Assembly (NCBI GenBank): GCA_017979445.1
Contig: CM030714.1
Location: forward strand, 7,385,049 to 7,449,048
Origin: Akebia trifoliata
Taxonomy: Eukaryota; Streptophyta; Magnoliopsida; Ranunculales; Lardizabalaceae
Length of the DNA stretch: 64,000 nt
Direction of reading: 5' to 3'
Below, piece by piece: positions 47,401-58,007 of this stretch; the stretch's first letter is position 1; every line of letters starts with the position of its first letter. The notes under the pieces were generated by a model. It saw nothing but the letters and a program-made list of their open reading frames with translations. It was not told the origin of the DNA and searched no databases. A program made the position numbers and the translations under genes.

Positions 47401-49511
47401 ATGGTTTATAGGATGCATGAAAACAGACATGTCAGGAATAATAAATATAAACATATACCTCTGTGACCTATAAAATTTTTCAACCTATCAAAAAAAAAAA
47501 AAAACATATACCTCTGTGTTGATACCTCTATTTTCTTCTTCATATAGGGTAAGCTTAGTAATTTGTATATTTGACTTTTATATGCATGTTTCCACATATT
47601 TTGTTGTTTTTGTGTGTGTTATGATATTTGTATTTGTACTACAAAATTAATACCATCCAACAGGACTTTCTTTATTTTTTCCTCTCTTGAAACGAGAATT
47701 TAACTTCCACATCGAAGTTATATGTATAATAAGCTTAAATAGATATTTTGTGCTTATTTTTTTTCTATTTTCACTATAAGCAATGCATGACATAAATTTT
47801 AGTGTTACATGATGCATGGAATGAAGCTAGCATAGACAATGAAGTTATTCCAAGAACATGTGTGGATATTTCTGTTTTCCTTTGTCTGCAGAGTAAGCAG
47901 AGTCTAATTTCTGTACAGGAATGTTATATGTACATGCATCTATATATTTAAGTGTCGTTGGTGTGTTATGTTTGTATGCCTGTTTACATTGATGAAGTAG
48001 AACGAGTACATTATTTTTTCAATTCTTGTGAGCTGTAACTTAAACTTCCACGAGAAGCATGTATGTTTGTGCATATATGCAAGTGTTGATACCAAGACCT
48101 GGGTTCAAAACTCTCCTTCACCTACTAAGTACCATGGTTCAAAATGTCATTCTGTCTTGTACAATATGTTTTGACTTTTCAACATACCACAACGAAACAG
48201 TCCAGAAATCAGAAGATATGAAATTTCATTGATTTCTCTGGGAAATCAGAGAGGATGAAGGAAATGGAGGTAGAACAACAAGAGGGGCAGAAAGGTAACC
48301 GAAGGAACAAAAATAGATTTACAATTTAAGCACAAACTCCAGGTCACCAAATTTGAGTTCAAGGAGGTCTTAGGGTATGATAGGATTGGCACAACCTTAT
48401 GTTTACCTTTCAAGCGCATAACGACGGTTGAGAGAGGATTGTGTCGATGTAGGAGCATAGTTCAAACCCTCACACATTTTGTCACAAAATTGACAGCAAA
48501 AACTCTGGAATTAATAGGTGTTTCTACCACCAATGGAAGGTGGTGGACGTGACAAGATCTGTCTTTTCAAGAAAGATTGGATTTTGATACCATGAAGAAT
48601 TAATACAATTGATTCTTTTGACGAGATTACACTAACATTGTTAGGGTTTATATTGAAATATCAGAATCCTAAATAAGAAACAAAATCTAGTGTTTATATT
48701 GAAATATCAGAATCCTAAATAAAAACAAACTTTAGTGTAAGCAAATCAATCTAAAATAATTCTATCATAATCTTTATGAGAAGATGTTTTGGTGCAACAC
48801 AATGTGCCTTATTATAATGCATCCTATTATACTCTAATAAGAAAATACCCGAAGCGAACATTTGTGTTACCTTGGGTCTATTATACATTAGAACCGAGAG
48901 TTTGAGTAAAATGTAGCCCATAAAATCCAAGCTAGATGGTTAAAGTGGGATGTTGGTTGCCCAGGGTGATGACCTTCTTATCATACTTTAGACTTGGGGA
49001 GCTTAGTACAATGATGGGTGTTGTAGCTTCTTGTCTATTTGAGGAATGCTTCTATGACTTCACAATATGCTTAAGGGTGTTGGATGTGCCCCTCTATTTT
49101 GTAAGATGTATGTTTAAGTGGATATCAAAAACCTCAGTGGCATCTTTGTAAAAAGCATTTATTGTACACTGACCGTAACACCCTTACTTTTAGCACTAAA
49201 AGTCGCTAATAAATGCATTTCAATGGCATTTTCGAAAAACCAAAGTGTTGGAGGATGCTAACAACGTAAAAATATGTACTTATGTGCATTTCTAACAGAT
49301 TAAGTATCTAAATTGTGTCCTACAATCCTAGGCACTTGGCTACCTTGGGAAGAGTCGTGGAATACAAAGGACAAGAGAACTAGCTACTGAGCACGCCAAC
49401 CTTGCTGCTGCAGCAATCGATTCTCTTCCCGAGAGCGACGATGAGGGCGTTCGAAGATCGAGGCGAGCCCTTGTGGATCTCACCCAGAGAGTCATTACAA
49501 GAACGAAGTAA
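32470..49511 (+). CDS. SPS3: Solanesyl/polyprenyl diphosphate synthase, mitochondrial type
   Basis: The exons are 32470-32595, 35059-35151, 40913-40993, 41130-41201, 42021-42152, 42640-42726, 43918-43989, 44792-44877, 45467-45599, 46013-46102, 47250-47348 and 49332-49511. All join in phase, giving 416 residues. The family condenses isopentenyl-PP units onto an allylic primer to make the side chain of ubiquinone. The first Asp-rich motif is DDVLDD (175-180) and the second is DDVLD (302-306); GKRFRP and MGNK are also intact. The residue five before the first motif is a small Ala, which fits a long-chain product. Residues 1-42 are rich in Arg and Ser and lack acidic residues, as in a mitochondrial presequence. 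CRETYSL and EENLDPFSLVADEL match the Arabidopsis At2g34630 type, which has been described both as GPP synthase (GPS1) and as polyprenyl/solanesyl synthase (SPS3); length there is about 422 residues. The start chosen is the frame that continues into exon 2. Confidence 0.93.
33319..33553. mobile_element. hAT-like MITE with internal tandem repeats (SPS3 intron 1)
   Basis: The ends are inverted: caagggtggagcc on the left and the complement of ggatttgcccttg-type sequence on the right (tccgcccttg). Both sides are flanked by tatgtatg (33311-33318 and 33554-33561), an 8-bp duplication as hAT elements make, although the site is a TATG repeat and the match could be chance. Inside are three to four units of gtgggggcaactaagagt spaced by T-runs. 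Confidence 0.6.
34030..34380. mobile_element. MITE with two internal palindromes (family C), SPS3 intron 1
   Basis: The ends are inverted: gccaacgcatttgtcctata...ttaaaagttttgga on the left and tccaaaacttttcagccatataggacaaa...ccaacgttggc on the right. Inside, two palindromes of the form gtgaggatgatctc...gagatcatcctcac each flank a T-rich/A-rich spacer (about 34100-34142 and 34256-34310). Confidence 0.75.
35152..36635. other. Proximal SPS3 intron 2
   Basis: Intronic sequence with AC/CT-rich low-complexity tracts near 35580 and 35850-35890. No exon with compatible phase and no clear mobile element is seen. Confidence 0.5.
36636..37955. repeat. Large inverted repeat in SPS3 intron 2
   Basis: The left arm (about 36640-37070) and the reverse complement of the right arm (about 37540-37955) agree through a long series of shared words: caacattaaatgagata, gaaacattctatgtcaga / gaaacattccatgtcaga, acatactaagacctttacat / aaatactaagacactttaca, caaacttgagtatttt, and aatacaca near the inner ends. 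The loop (about 37070-37540) includes a LINE-like 3' end (tatcaataaaaatgcttttatt, minus orientation, about 37309). The arms are clearly diverged but collinear. Confidence 0.65.
37953..39645 (-). mobile_element. 5'-truncated Ty1/copia retrotransposon in SPS3 intron 2
   Basis: On the minus strand, RT begins near 39641 with WLAMDNEIHALYQNQTWEL, then [43 protein letters not shown]. It continues through broken frames to a late RT (KYVLDLLSEMGTLGSRPIDTPMD, about 38900-38840) and an RNase H tail (SSDQLANFLTKPL). It ends at a polypurine tract (tgagggggag) and a 198-base LTR (37953-38150) with tgttaaagag / tgttgc ends. No 5' LTR, gag or integrase is present. Stops are frequent. Confidence 0.85.
39348..39641 (-). 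pseudogene. Copia reverse transcriptase N-terminal fragment
   Basis: This 97-codon open segment of the truncated copia element has the RVT_2 motifs [27 protein letters not shown] (given in two parts: [12 protein letters not shown] and [13 protein letters not shown]) and [17 protein letters not shown]. It is the best preserved part of that element and lacks the catalytic YVDD portion, which lies downstream in a broken frame. Confidence 0.8.
39832..39920. repeat. Near-perfect foldback in SPS3 intron 2
   Basis: Bases 39832-39860 and the complement of 39891-39920 pair over about 29 positions with very few mismatches (core ccaaaacgcacatttgt), with a 30-base T-rich/A-rich loop. It could be a tiny MITE or the stem of a small-RNA precursor. 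Confidence 0.7.
40130..40442 (-). mobile_element. Complete TRIM retrotransposon, SPS3 intron 2
   Basis: Two 112-base LTRs (40130-40241 and 40331-40442) differ at about four positions and have tg...ca ends (minus-strand start tgttgagtttagtcccaca). The 89-base interior has the complement of a tRNA-Met primer site (gctctaatacca) immediately beside the right LTR and a polypurine complement (ccccgcatg) beside the left LTR, which fixes minus orientation. The target-site duplication ctgag lies at 40125-40129 and 40443-40447. There is no coding capacity, as expected for a terminal-repeat retrotransposon in miniature. Confidence 0.92.
41569..41720. mobile_element. MITE of family A, SPS3 intron 4
   Basis: Long inverted ends: gtgacctcaagattgtacct...gcacatcctga and tcaggatgtgcgatatgagg...cttgaggtcac. 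The arms are about 38 bases with few mismatches and the loop holds ctatggtacctatacac, shared with the element at 2155-2325. Confidence 0.75.
42960..43640 (+). repeat. About 400-bp tandem direct duplication in SPS3 intron 6
   Basis: Unit 1 starts near 42970 and unit 2 near 43370. Shared collinear words are tattg-ttgg-atggt / aatcatctgat, gagaatgtccaat, aaagtaaattcacaaaat and tttatgcctct. The two units are clearly diverged. The ORF spanning 43044-43388 within unit 1 has no family match and no homologous frame in unit 2. Confidence 0.65.
44145..44256. mobile_element. Short MITE of family B, SPS3 intron 7
   Basis: The left end is gctgctattggcaccccaac; the right end is its inverse, gttggggtgccagtagcagc. 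Total about 110 bases. A second single-ended copy (agttgggttgccaatagcag, about 44474-44493) lies 240 bases downstream, so this intron took at least two insertions. Confidence 0.75.
47466..47501 (+). mobile_element. Tiny LINE-type tail insertion with 17-bp TSD, SPS3 intron 11
   Basis: Exact 17-base duplications of aaacatatacctctgtg at 47449-47465 and 47502-47518 bracket only about 36 bases: acctataaaatttttcaacc, then tatc and an A-run. This is the 3' end plus poly(A) of a retroposed LINE, cut almost to nothing. Confidence 0.85.
48632..48735 (+). repeat. Short tandem duplication in SPS3 intron 11
   Basis: The words gtttatattgaaatatcaga and atcctaaata occur twice in tandem with a unit of about 45 bases, with small differences (aagaaacaaaatctagt versus aaaacaaactttagt). 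Confidence 0.7.
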
Positions 49512-51890
49512 CGAAAACAATATCCTTCCATCCAAATTGAAAAGGTATTTATCAAAATTGGCCATAAGGGCTATCTTCCTAATTTATTTCCTGCCCATAT
49601 TCTTTTAATTACTCCTCAGCTTTTCCTCCCACCTTTATTTTTTATTCCTTTTTGCAGTAGTTATTCTAAAAACACAGATTCTTACGTGTAAAGTGAAATT
49701 GCTCATCTCGTGTTAGCTGAAATTTTTATTTTTCATTTACTTGCTATCTATAGGGTAGGATCATTAGGGGTAGGAATAAAATTTAGTTTTCTCATTGTCA
49801 GTAAAGGAAAATTACTTTCGATGATGTTGAAGACACCCTTCACCAATCTTGTTTTTGAACTTGCTTTTAGCATTTTATTATAATGAAAATGCAATTGGTC
49901 AAAAATATGCTTGCTAACACAGGAAATTTGTCAAGCACACCCTTCTGCCTGCATGAGGGGAGATCAAAACATGGAGAAACATTACAAACACAGTTTTTCC
50001 TGAATAATTTGATAGTTTTTTTTTCCACTCTTTATGATCGTTGTTACCATTTTCATGTACATCATCATTAGCATTTGATATGGATTGCTAGTGAGCTACT
50101 GTAATGTTATCTTAGGGGAAAATTAATGAATAAATAATCCATCTATGCATACAATTGAAGATATAAATGGTCATTTACGGTCCTATGAAGTTGGTAGCTT
50201 TTTCATTAAAAAATGGCCCGTATCTAGATCTAACCACAATTGAAAGGGTGATTTAGACATGCCCCTCAATGTTTTGGTGAATATTTGAGGTATCCTCCTA
50301 TGTTTTCAAACTGAAGATATACCTTCTTGATCATGGTCTTCTCTAACTGGTTAATAAAAATGATGTAAAAAATGTCCTCATTGGAACCTTAACAAAAACC
50401 CTTGATTTTTCTTCCCAAAGCAAGGAGTATCTGTCCAAAGTCAAGTCATTTGTTATTTAGAGCAAGTTCATATCGATTTGCATTGCCTCCATCTAAGTTC
50501 TTTTGGGTATTCCTCTAAACTCTTTTAAGACCTCCAACTTGAATATTTCTTCTAACCAGGGTTGTGATCAGCCTTCGTTGAACTTATCCAGACCATCTCA
50601 GCTGACTTTCTCATAGGTTTTTGTATGTTAGAGGTTTTTTTTTTTTTTTGACCTGTACTCAAATGCGTACATTTCTAATTTAATCTTTCCTAGTCTTTCC
50701 ACTCATTCTTAACATCTTCATCTCTTCTTGAAATGCTCATCGGAAGTGGACTTAGTTTTGGTTCTTGAGTGGTTTAAAATCTAGGAATTGCCCAATTATA
50801 AATTTCTTGGAGCCAATGTAGTCGGTTTTGTATTTCTTTTCTATCATGTTCTATATTTTCTTTGCTGTTTTTTAAATATATTAACATCATATAATGAACC
50901 CTCAAAGAGAGTTTAAAATGTGTTTCTTACATCTTTTTCCCATACTCTATTTAATACGGACTGGTCTTCTAATAATACAAGAAATGTTGAGGTTAGTGAA
51001 ATAGAATAGTATCTTGTGCTTCCAGGTATTAAAGTTTTGTCCATTAAATATCTTGTTTCTCAGATGTTTTAAGTTATTTTTACAAACCACCTGTGTTATA
51101 TTGTTGACTCAAGTGTACTATTAAAATAAATAAAAGCACAACATTAATAATTTAATGGACAAAACTGTCGAGTTCCATGTTGTAGTCTCTCATATCTAAA
51201 TCCAAAATTGATGGGGGCAGACTCATAACCAATCTGTAAAATTAATCAGAGAAATTATCGATTTTAGCAGAATCTTACATTGAAGCACATGTCCAACCTA
51301 ATGTATATTTTTTCTGCTTGATTTTATTGGGTTGATGTGAGGTTCTAGAACATCCACTCTTCAAATTCAAAAGTGTTTGAATCTCCAGGTTCTGATCGAA
51401 TGAACAACACTGATTTATCCTTCTAATTGAAGGAACTATTGGTTAAAAAAATAATAAAGTAACGAGTAGAATGGAGTTATTTTGTCTGAAAATAGGAGAA
51501 ATTAAGGTCTTTTTTTTTTTTTAATAATTTGAGATCTTAATGTGCCACATGGCACGATTTGATTGGATTGTTGAAGGGATATATCTGTCAAATAGATCTT
51601 TTAGCGACCAAATGGAACAATGTGTCCAAGGATCATCTTAAGCATGCAAGAAAACAATGTTACTATATTCAGCAAATATGAAATATTGAAGAAGCAACAT
51701 ACCACCATAGGGAATGGCCCAGCTGTAAAATTATTGAACGATTTGCTCCCTTTGGTCGTGTGTTTGAGATTGGGTGTCCTCACTGACTTAGTTGTACATT
51801 GGGAAATTTCCTTGGGGTTGTAGGGACAAGGGTTACCAGATTCGCTAATAAAGATTTGAATCGCTATTAGAGTGTTTGAAGGGAAGGCTC
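49512..51890. other. Intergenic stretch 3' of SPS3
   Basis: It presumably starts with the 3' UTR of SPS3. It is otherwise AT-rich with T-runs near 50636 and 51510. No supported gene. Confidence 0.45.
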
Positions 51891-52108
51891 TTGATCATCA
51901 ACATTTAGTTGTGTCAGTTTTTGGTTTTAGTTTCTTTTGATCCAAAGTTTTCGATGAATTTAGGGGTATTCATTTGATGATTTTGTTGCAAATTGGGATC
52001 ATGTTTATGCATTAAGTATTGAGTATTTATTTTTTGCTTGGTTGGTTATCGCGACTGACCTTGCTTTCTCTTCTGATAAAATTTTATCTATCAAACAAAT
52101 AAAAATAA
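51890..52108 (+). mobile_element. LINE 3' end fragment
   Basis: The sequence tttgatccaaagttttcgat...tttaggggtattcatttgat resembles the pol tail 'SWSKVF.EFRG..F.DF..NWD' seen in the other LINE fragments here, in a frame broken by stops. It ends with ctgataaaattttatctatc and an A-rich tail, the LINE 3' end. Confidence 0.5.
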
Positions 52109-52109
52109 A

Positions 52110-53740
52110 GAAACGAACTGAACCAAACCAGTTGGCGGTATGGTTCGCTCTTGGTTAGTGAAATTGAGTGAGTCTCATTTTACTAATTTTTTTTACACCC
52201 ACTTCCATATATTAGTAATATTTGAGATATCCCCCTAGTTTTAAATTGATAACATGCCCACTAGACCTTAGTCTATATTAATAGACTGATGAGAATTGAC
52301 CGAATACCCTCATCAAATTCAGATTTTTTAATCATCTTTTTTACCCTACTCATCATTTCAACCTTCATATACCTTTTTATCTATTTCTACCTCTATGTAT
52401 CGGGGTCATTCTTGCCCGTCGAACCCAAATTCAAACTAAATAAACCCACAAATCAAGTAACATAAGTAGGGACTAGACCCATTCCAAAGGCTGTAGAACA
52501 CCCTGTAATATCAAGAAAACAAATAAGCACTGTATCAGTTGGTGGCTACTTAGTATGCGGGGTACACCCATTTAGTGGTGCATTGATTCTGTCTAAAATT
52601 GTCTCCTCTATTCACCTAACACAACAAACTTGGTAGTACAATTATCTACAAAACTCTAATGGGAAACATAAATAAATAATTTAATTTTTTAATTCCATCG
52701 TCCATGGTTGATTAGATAAGTTTGAAAAGTTTCTTCTCATCTACTTTGGGAAAAGATTAGGTCACCAATTCCAGATGAAATTCCTTTTTTTATCCTATAA
52801 AAAGGGTATGATTCTCCCTAGGGATCCGTTTTACTTTAAAACGAGGACAAATTTCTTTGAGATAAAAGACGTAGATGTGATGAATCTTTTAGATAAAAAA
52901 AAAGGCTAAATGGATGATCGAGTGTGGGTTGGGATAATGTCTTAACTAACTACCAAACCTACATCCTCTTTGTTTCCACCAATCATGACTTTCATGATGG
53001 GTGGAAGCACCGTTTATATTTTACTTTAAAATTTAGAATTTTGTTTATTTGAATATTAAATCTAAAAGATCAACACAATTCAGTCTAGTTTTAAGATTTG
53101 AGTGAAACGAGTTTAGCACCAATTCAACTCGAATGACTCATTTAAGTGAAACTTTAGCCTCTAATAAGTCTGAATCCTCTATTATTAGAAGTCAATATTC
53201 AAACTCAACTCAATACGTGTCCAATCATCAGACGTCTAGTTACAACATGGGGTTTAAAATATCGGAATGTGTTAATCGATACATATCAGCATCAGTCAAA
53301 ACTCATAGGAAACAAACATCGACCCCACAGGAATGTAATGGGTATGTATTGAAACGTATAGATTTGCATCAGATATTTCAGCTGATACCAAATTGATTTT
53401 TTCATTAACCGACATTTTAAACCTTGAGAAAGTATTGAGAATAGAGGAAGTCGATACTTTGTTATTGGAAGCAACCCTATGTTGGGAGTGGGAGGATCAT
53501 TAAAAATTAAAACAATAGGTAGATCAGATGATCTCGAAGGAAAGAGTACGAGATGGTCAATGTGAATTTTCCATCATATAGTCCGAGTCGACTCGTTATT
53601 GGAAGCAACCGTAAGACTGCTATGGTTCATTTTACTTAATGTAAGCCGAGTATAAAATGGTGCTTATAGAGTTTTAAATTTTCCCAACCACCAAAACAAA
53701 ACACTAAAGCTTGTAAGACTTAAAATGTAATTGGTGATCC
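52110..53740. other. Upstream region of the CASP-like gene
   Basis: AT-rich with no supported gene. Degenerate repeat words (aatatcggaatgtgttaatcg and similar, about 53260-53430) suggest old transposon remains. Confidence 0.4.
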
Positions 53741-53757
53741 ATTCTATTACCACCTTC

Positions 53758-53891
53758 ACCTACTCTCTCTCTCTCTCTGTCTCAAACATGCACACACATT
53801 AGCTTTATAAGAAGAGCACTCATTCCTCACTAAACCCATCTTTTACTATCTCTATTTCTCTCTCTTTGTACATCAATACATATATACATCC
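53758..53891 (+). promoter_or_regulatory. Promoter/5' leader of the CASP-like gene
   Basis: A CT-rich block (53762-53783) is followed by a TATA-like ctttataag (about 53803) and a further CT-rich leader (53849-53866), then catacatatatacatcc before the ATG at 53892. The TATA is about 88 bases from the ATG. Confidence 0.45.
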
Positions 53892-55818
53892 ATGGCTCCT
53901 GAGAGTGGTGAAAAGGCAGAGATGGTTGGGTCTGAATCTACAAAGAAGAGTAGAGGTTATTGTTGGGTTTTGGTGTTGGTTTTGAGGCTTCTTGCATTGT
54001 GTGCCACAGTGTCAGCTACACTTGTAATGGCACTTAACAAGCAAACCAAAACAGTGGTAGTAGCTACTATTGGAACCACCCCACTAAGCACCACTATTGT
54101 CGCCAAGTTTCAACACACACCAGCTTTTGTGTAAGCTTAATTAATTAAATTTTTTCTTTTTTCCTTTCACCCTTTCAAATTTCAATCAATCAATCAATAT
54201 TTCCTTCTAAAACCCTCCAATCATCAATCAATATAATCCAACGGAAGTTAAGACTAATCAGCAATTTAAAGGGGGTTGTATCCATGTATGATGTATACAT
54301 ATACATTAGTTGGTGCCGTTTAATAATGTGGGTCCCATCTCCTTATTTAGGTTGGATCGAATCCGATATGAAATCTTGTTGGATCAACCATTTCCCGATC
54401 CGATAAAGACCCAATTCTATAAAATGTTAGAAAGTATATATATATATGTATTTTGTTTAAATTTATGAAGTTTATTTATATTTTGCATATCATATTGGGT
54501 TTGATCCGATCTGATTGTTATTGGATCAAATTTGGATTCTAATAAAATTATCCGATTTAAAACCTAATCCAAGAAGAATTTGATACAATACTCATTGGAG
54601 CTGTTTTGGGTGGGTCCAATCAGATCCTTATCGGATTGGGGTATTGACCCGATCGATTGACTGCCCTAGTTTGGTCCACCTCAGTTCTTGGGATTCTCTA
54701 CTCTATTGATCCAATCCATTGGGGTGCTCATTTACTATATACAGGTGGCGATCTCTTATTAGTCCCCCACACCCTGATTTTTTTCTATATAATTCTCACT
54801 CACATTGATGTCGTTGATGCAGATTCTTTGTGATAGTCAATAGTATGGCAAGTTTTCACAACTTGTTGATGGTGGTGGCTCATTTGTTGGGAAATAAGTT
54901 TGATTTCAAGGGGCTTAGGCTTTTGCTGATAACCCTCTTTGATATGGTATTAATCTATATTTCTTTTATCTTGAAATTCCTTTTTTTTTTTTTAAATACC
55001 AATAATCGAATAAATTTCAATTTCACTTTGAACTTGAAATTTGGATAGAAAGTTCTTTAAAACAAGCAAAGTTTTCAAGAAGTAAAATATAATCATATAG
55101 GCTCTAAGATGCCATTTTTATGTCAAACAAGTTTGTGAATCGACTCCATGATATTAAAAATAGAAATTAAAACAAGAAAATAAAACCATGAAGAATGCTT
55201 GAATTCAACAATTTTTCAATTAATCGATACAAAATTTACCCTTCACCTTCAAAATTTTATTTTCTTTAACATTCATATCTCTAAGGTTTTGGATAACAGG
55301 TTTTGGGAAGAAACATCATTTGTACATTTTTTCCACACACACACACAAAAAAAATTCCCAATCTTTTTATATGAAACTCACCTTATCTTATCTGATTAAC
55401 TGATCCAAACCCCTAAGGAATAATTACCAAACTTTCTACAATCCAAGACCTTAATAAATCAATAAATCCCATCAAGAAACATCATTTGGTTTGTGATAAA
55501 AGCATGGGAATTTGATTATCAGATTATACACCACCAATATTTAAAATGACTATAATGTCCCCTCTGTTTTTGGACTAGGCTACGGTTGGTCTAGTGTCTA
55601 GTGGGACTGGTGCAGCAGTTTTCATGGCAGATCTAGGGAAAAATGGTAACTCACATGCTCGATGGAACAAGATCTGTGACACATTTGGGACCTACTGTGA
55701 TCGCGGTGCTGGGGCCCTCATCGCTGCCATCATCGGGATAGGTCTCATGATGGCCATCAACGTATTGTCCATCATTGCCCTTCACAAAAGGTCTACGTAC
55801 ATCTCGGTTGCTCCTTGA
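53892..55818 (+). CDS. CASPL1B: CASP-like membrane protein, CASPL1B type (DUF588)
   Basis: The exons are 53892-54130, 54823-54946 and 55579-55818. Phases match and give 200 residues. Four hydrophobic helices are visible: about 25-48 (with the conserved Arg32), 81-102, 111-138 (with the conserved Asp120 of LFDM) and 165-190. The loop motif LGKNGNSHARWNKICD and the segment VVATIGTTPL...FQHTPAFV are characteristic of the 1B subgroup. CASP proteins form scaffolds in the plasma membrane at the Casparian strip; most CASPL members are plasma-membrane proteins whose individual roles are unknown, so no specific job is claimed here. The N-terminus is charged and cytosolic, with no signal peptide. Introns are 692 and 632 bases and lack obvious large insertions. 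Confidence 0.93.
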
Positions 55819-56004
55819 TACACCAGTCATTCTCTCAGTATTAAGGTGTACTTTGTATCTTTGTCATGTAATGGGTGTGATCCTGTTGGATTCTTTTTTT
55901 TTTTTTGTTGTTGTTGTTGTTGTTTTCATGTCTTTGATTTCTAATTGGTATGGGTGATCACTGTTTGATTATATAGACACATGTAATTGAAGATTTTCTA
56001 TATA

Positions 56005-56275
56005 AGCCTCTTTTTTTCTTTGATAACGGGAATGTCCAGACTTACGTCCGACTAGGGGGACTGGATGAGTCAAGATCTGAACCAAGGAATATGGGACCCC
56101 ACCCCCGGGCACGTGCAACGCCCTCACATCACACACATCAGGTAAGTGAGGGAACACCCTTGCGGATGGCCTCAATGAGATTACTCATTCTAGGTATCGA
56201 ATGCACAACCTACAGACTCTCATCACTTATTAGATTTGAAATTGCCATTGAGCCACCCCCCTTGGGGTTATAAGC
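56005..56275 (-). mobile_element. tRNA-derived SINE (family S), downstream of the CASP-like gene
   Basis: On the minus strand, a box A-like tggctcaatgg is followed about 50 bases later by a box B-like gcattcgatacc. A tRNA-unrelated body (gggaccc, gtgcaatgcc/gtgcaacgcc block) and a terminal A-rich tail (gttatcaaagaaaaaaag) follow. A second copy lies at 57329-57597 in the opposite orientation. Confidence 0.65.
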
Positions 56276-56439
56276 TTAATTTTCTAAAGTCATGCAACCT
56301 TAGTACGATTCATCAACACCTCCTATTTTGATTTTCATATAATGAATTATGATTATATTTTTTAGTTCAACCCCCTCATTGGCCACCCACAGTAATTTAT
56401 CCTTGCTTATCTGGTATATGTGGTTTGTGGGATATTGTA

Positions 56440-56545
56440 TGTATCGGTTGATTGGGGCAAGATATGGTACTCTAAGAGGCAATCACCTTATCCCTACTAA
56501 TCGAACCTACGGTCTGGAACCCTCATCATAAAAAATAAAATAAAT
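56440..56545 (+). mobile_element. SINE family S 3' end fragment
   Basis: The sequence ccctactaatcgaacctacg followed by tcataaaaaataaaat resembles the tail of the SINE at 57329-57597 (cccactaatcggattcaagt ... gtcataaaaaataaaa). The 5' half is missing. Confidence 0.45.
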
Positions 56546-57328
56546 TATGATTATATTTAATTAATTCATTTCGTAGTTTGGGAATGTACACCAAAGATTA
56601 ATTATTAGAGTATTTATATTAAGAGATGATTAAAAGAATGCGGGCCTTGAGTTGTAGGCCCCAATCTTCTTCGCTCGAACTATTTCTTGGTGGTATACGT
56701 TAGTTGTCAAAAACATTCCAACATTCAAATATAAATGTAATCTAATAATATTTTTCATTAAGAATTAATCCAATGAATAAAATATGTTTATATTTAAACA
56801 AAATAGATTAATGAATTTAATAAAAAATTCAGTGAATTTTTCGATTAGGGTTTGGAAGCGGGTTTCTACGATATTAACAACCCAAGAACCCAACCAATCA
56901 TAGTTTGGTTTGAATTAGTCCGATTCTAGGGTCAATTCGATCCGGTTCTTGTTTAGTGGAACCAATCTAGGTTGGTTTGATTTTGCACCAAATTGCACTC
57001 CTTGTATCAGGCGTGTCAACTGCAGAAAATCAAAATTTCTCCAGTGGAAATTAACCACAAAACTTGGTCAAAGCAGTGTGACCAGGCCAAATCAAACTTT
57101 AGAATTCAAGGAGTAAAAGACCATTTTACCCTCAATTAATATGACAAAGTGCCAATTTGTGGCCCACTACTTTAATTAGGTAGTCAATGATAATATCAAA
57201 CTAGGTATTCTAATTCGATAATTATAGGTCTGGATTAAGATTTAGGTCCTATCAAATAAGAATCCAATTTGATAACTTATTGAATCAGTTTTAAATCAAC
57301 CATCTACCAATCTGATAATGTGTTAACC

Positions 57329-57597
57329 CCGACAGATTGGTTCAATTGCAATTTTGAATCGATAAGCAATGAAAGTCGATGATTATGAGTTCGATACCAA
57401 GTATGAGCAATAATTCCTCGGGGCCATCCGTGAGGGCACACCCTCACTTGTTTGGTGCGTGTGTTGTACGGGCATTGCACATGCTCAAGGGATGGGACCC
57501 ATATGCCTTGGGTCAGTCTATGGTTTTGGTTCTTTCGGTCCCACTAATCGGATTCAAGTTCGAGTAACACTTGTCATAAAAAATAAAAAATAAATTT
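57329..57597 (+). mobile_element. tRNA-derived SINE (family S), second copy
   Basis: Box A-like ttggttcaattgcaatt and box B-like gagttcgatacc are spaced as in the copy at 56005-56275. The body shares the block reading ccgtgagggcacaccctcac and gcattgcacatg. The tail is gtcataaaaaataaaaaata. The two copies are inverted relative to each other. Confidence 0.65.
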
Positions 57598-57602
57598 ATA
57601 TA

Positions 57603-58004
57603 TATGGGGACGGTTCATCAACCCTAAAGTTTGCCAAGTTTGGTGCCAAACATTTTTCAAAATATGGGTTAGAAGTTTTGGAATGAGCTGATTTTTTGTG
57701 AGGATGATCTCTATGATGACGAGATAATCCTCTCCAAAAATCAGCCTATTCTAAAACTTCTAACCCCATCAAAAGGAATTTACAAAAATTGGACGGTCCA
57801 TGATTCTTCAACTTGTAAACTAGGGTTAGAAGTTTCAAAATGGGCTGATTTTTTTTTTTTATGACGATCTCTTCACCGTAGAGATCATCCTCACAAAAAA
57901 TTAGCATTTTCCAAAACTTCTAACCCCATAAAAAATGATTTACAAAAAATGTTTGGCACAAAACTTAGCAAACTTTAAGGCTGCCGAACTACTCCCTATA
58001 TATA
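57603..58004. mobile_element. MITE of family C, copy in the 58-kb cluster
   Basis: The ends ggggacggttcatcaaccctaaagtttgcc and the inverse ggcaaactttaaggctgccg (given in part) are inverted repeats. Inside are two palindromes built on gtgaggatgatctc / gatcatcctcac with the linker ggacggtccatgattctt between them. Confidence 0.75.
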
Positions 58005-58007
58005 TAG

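Noticed and set aside
48246..48458. 70-codon minus-strand ORF in SPS3 intron 11
   Set aside because: No family resemblance or conserved context.
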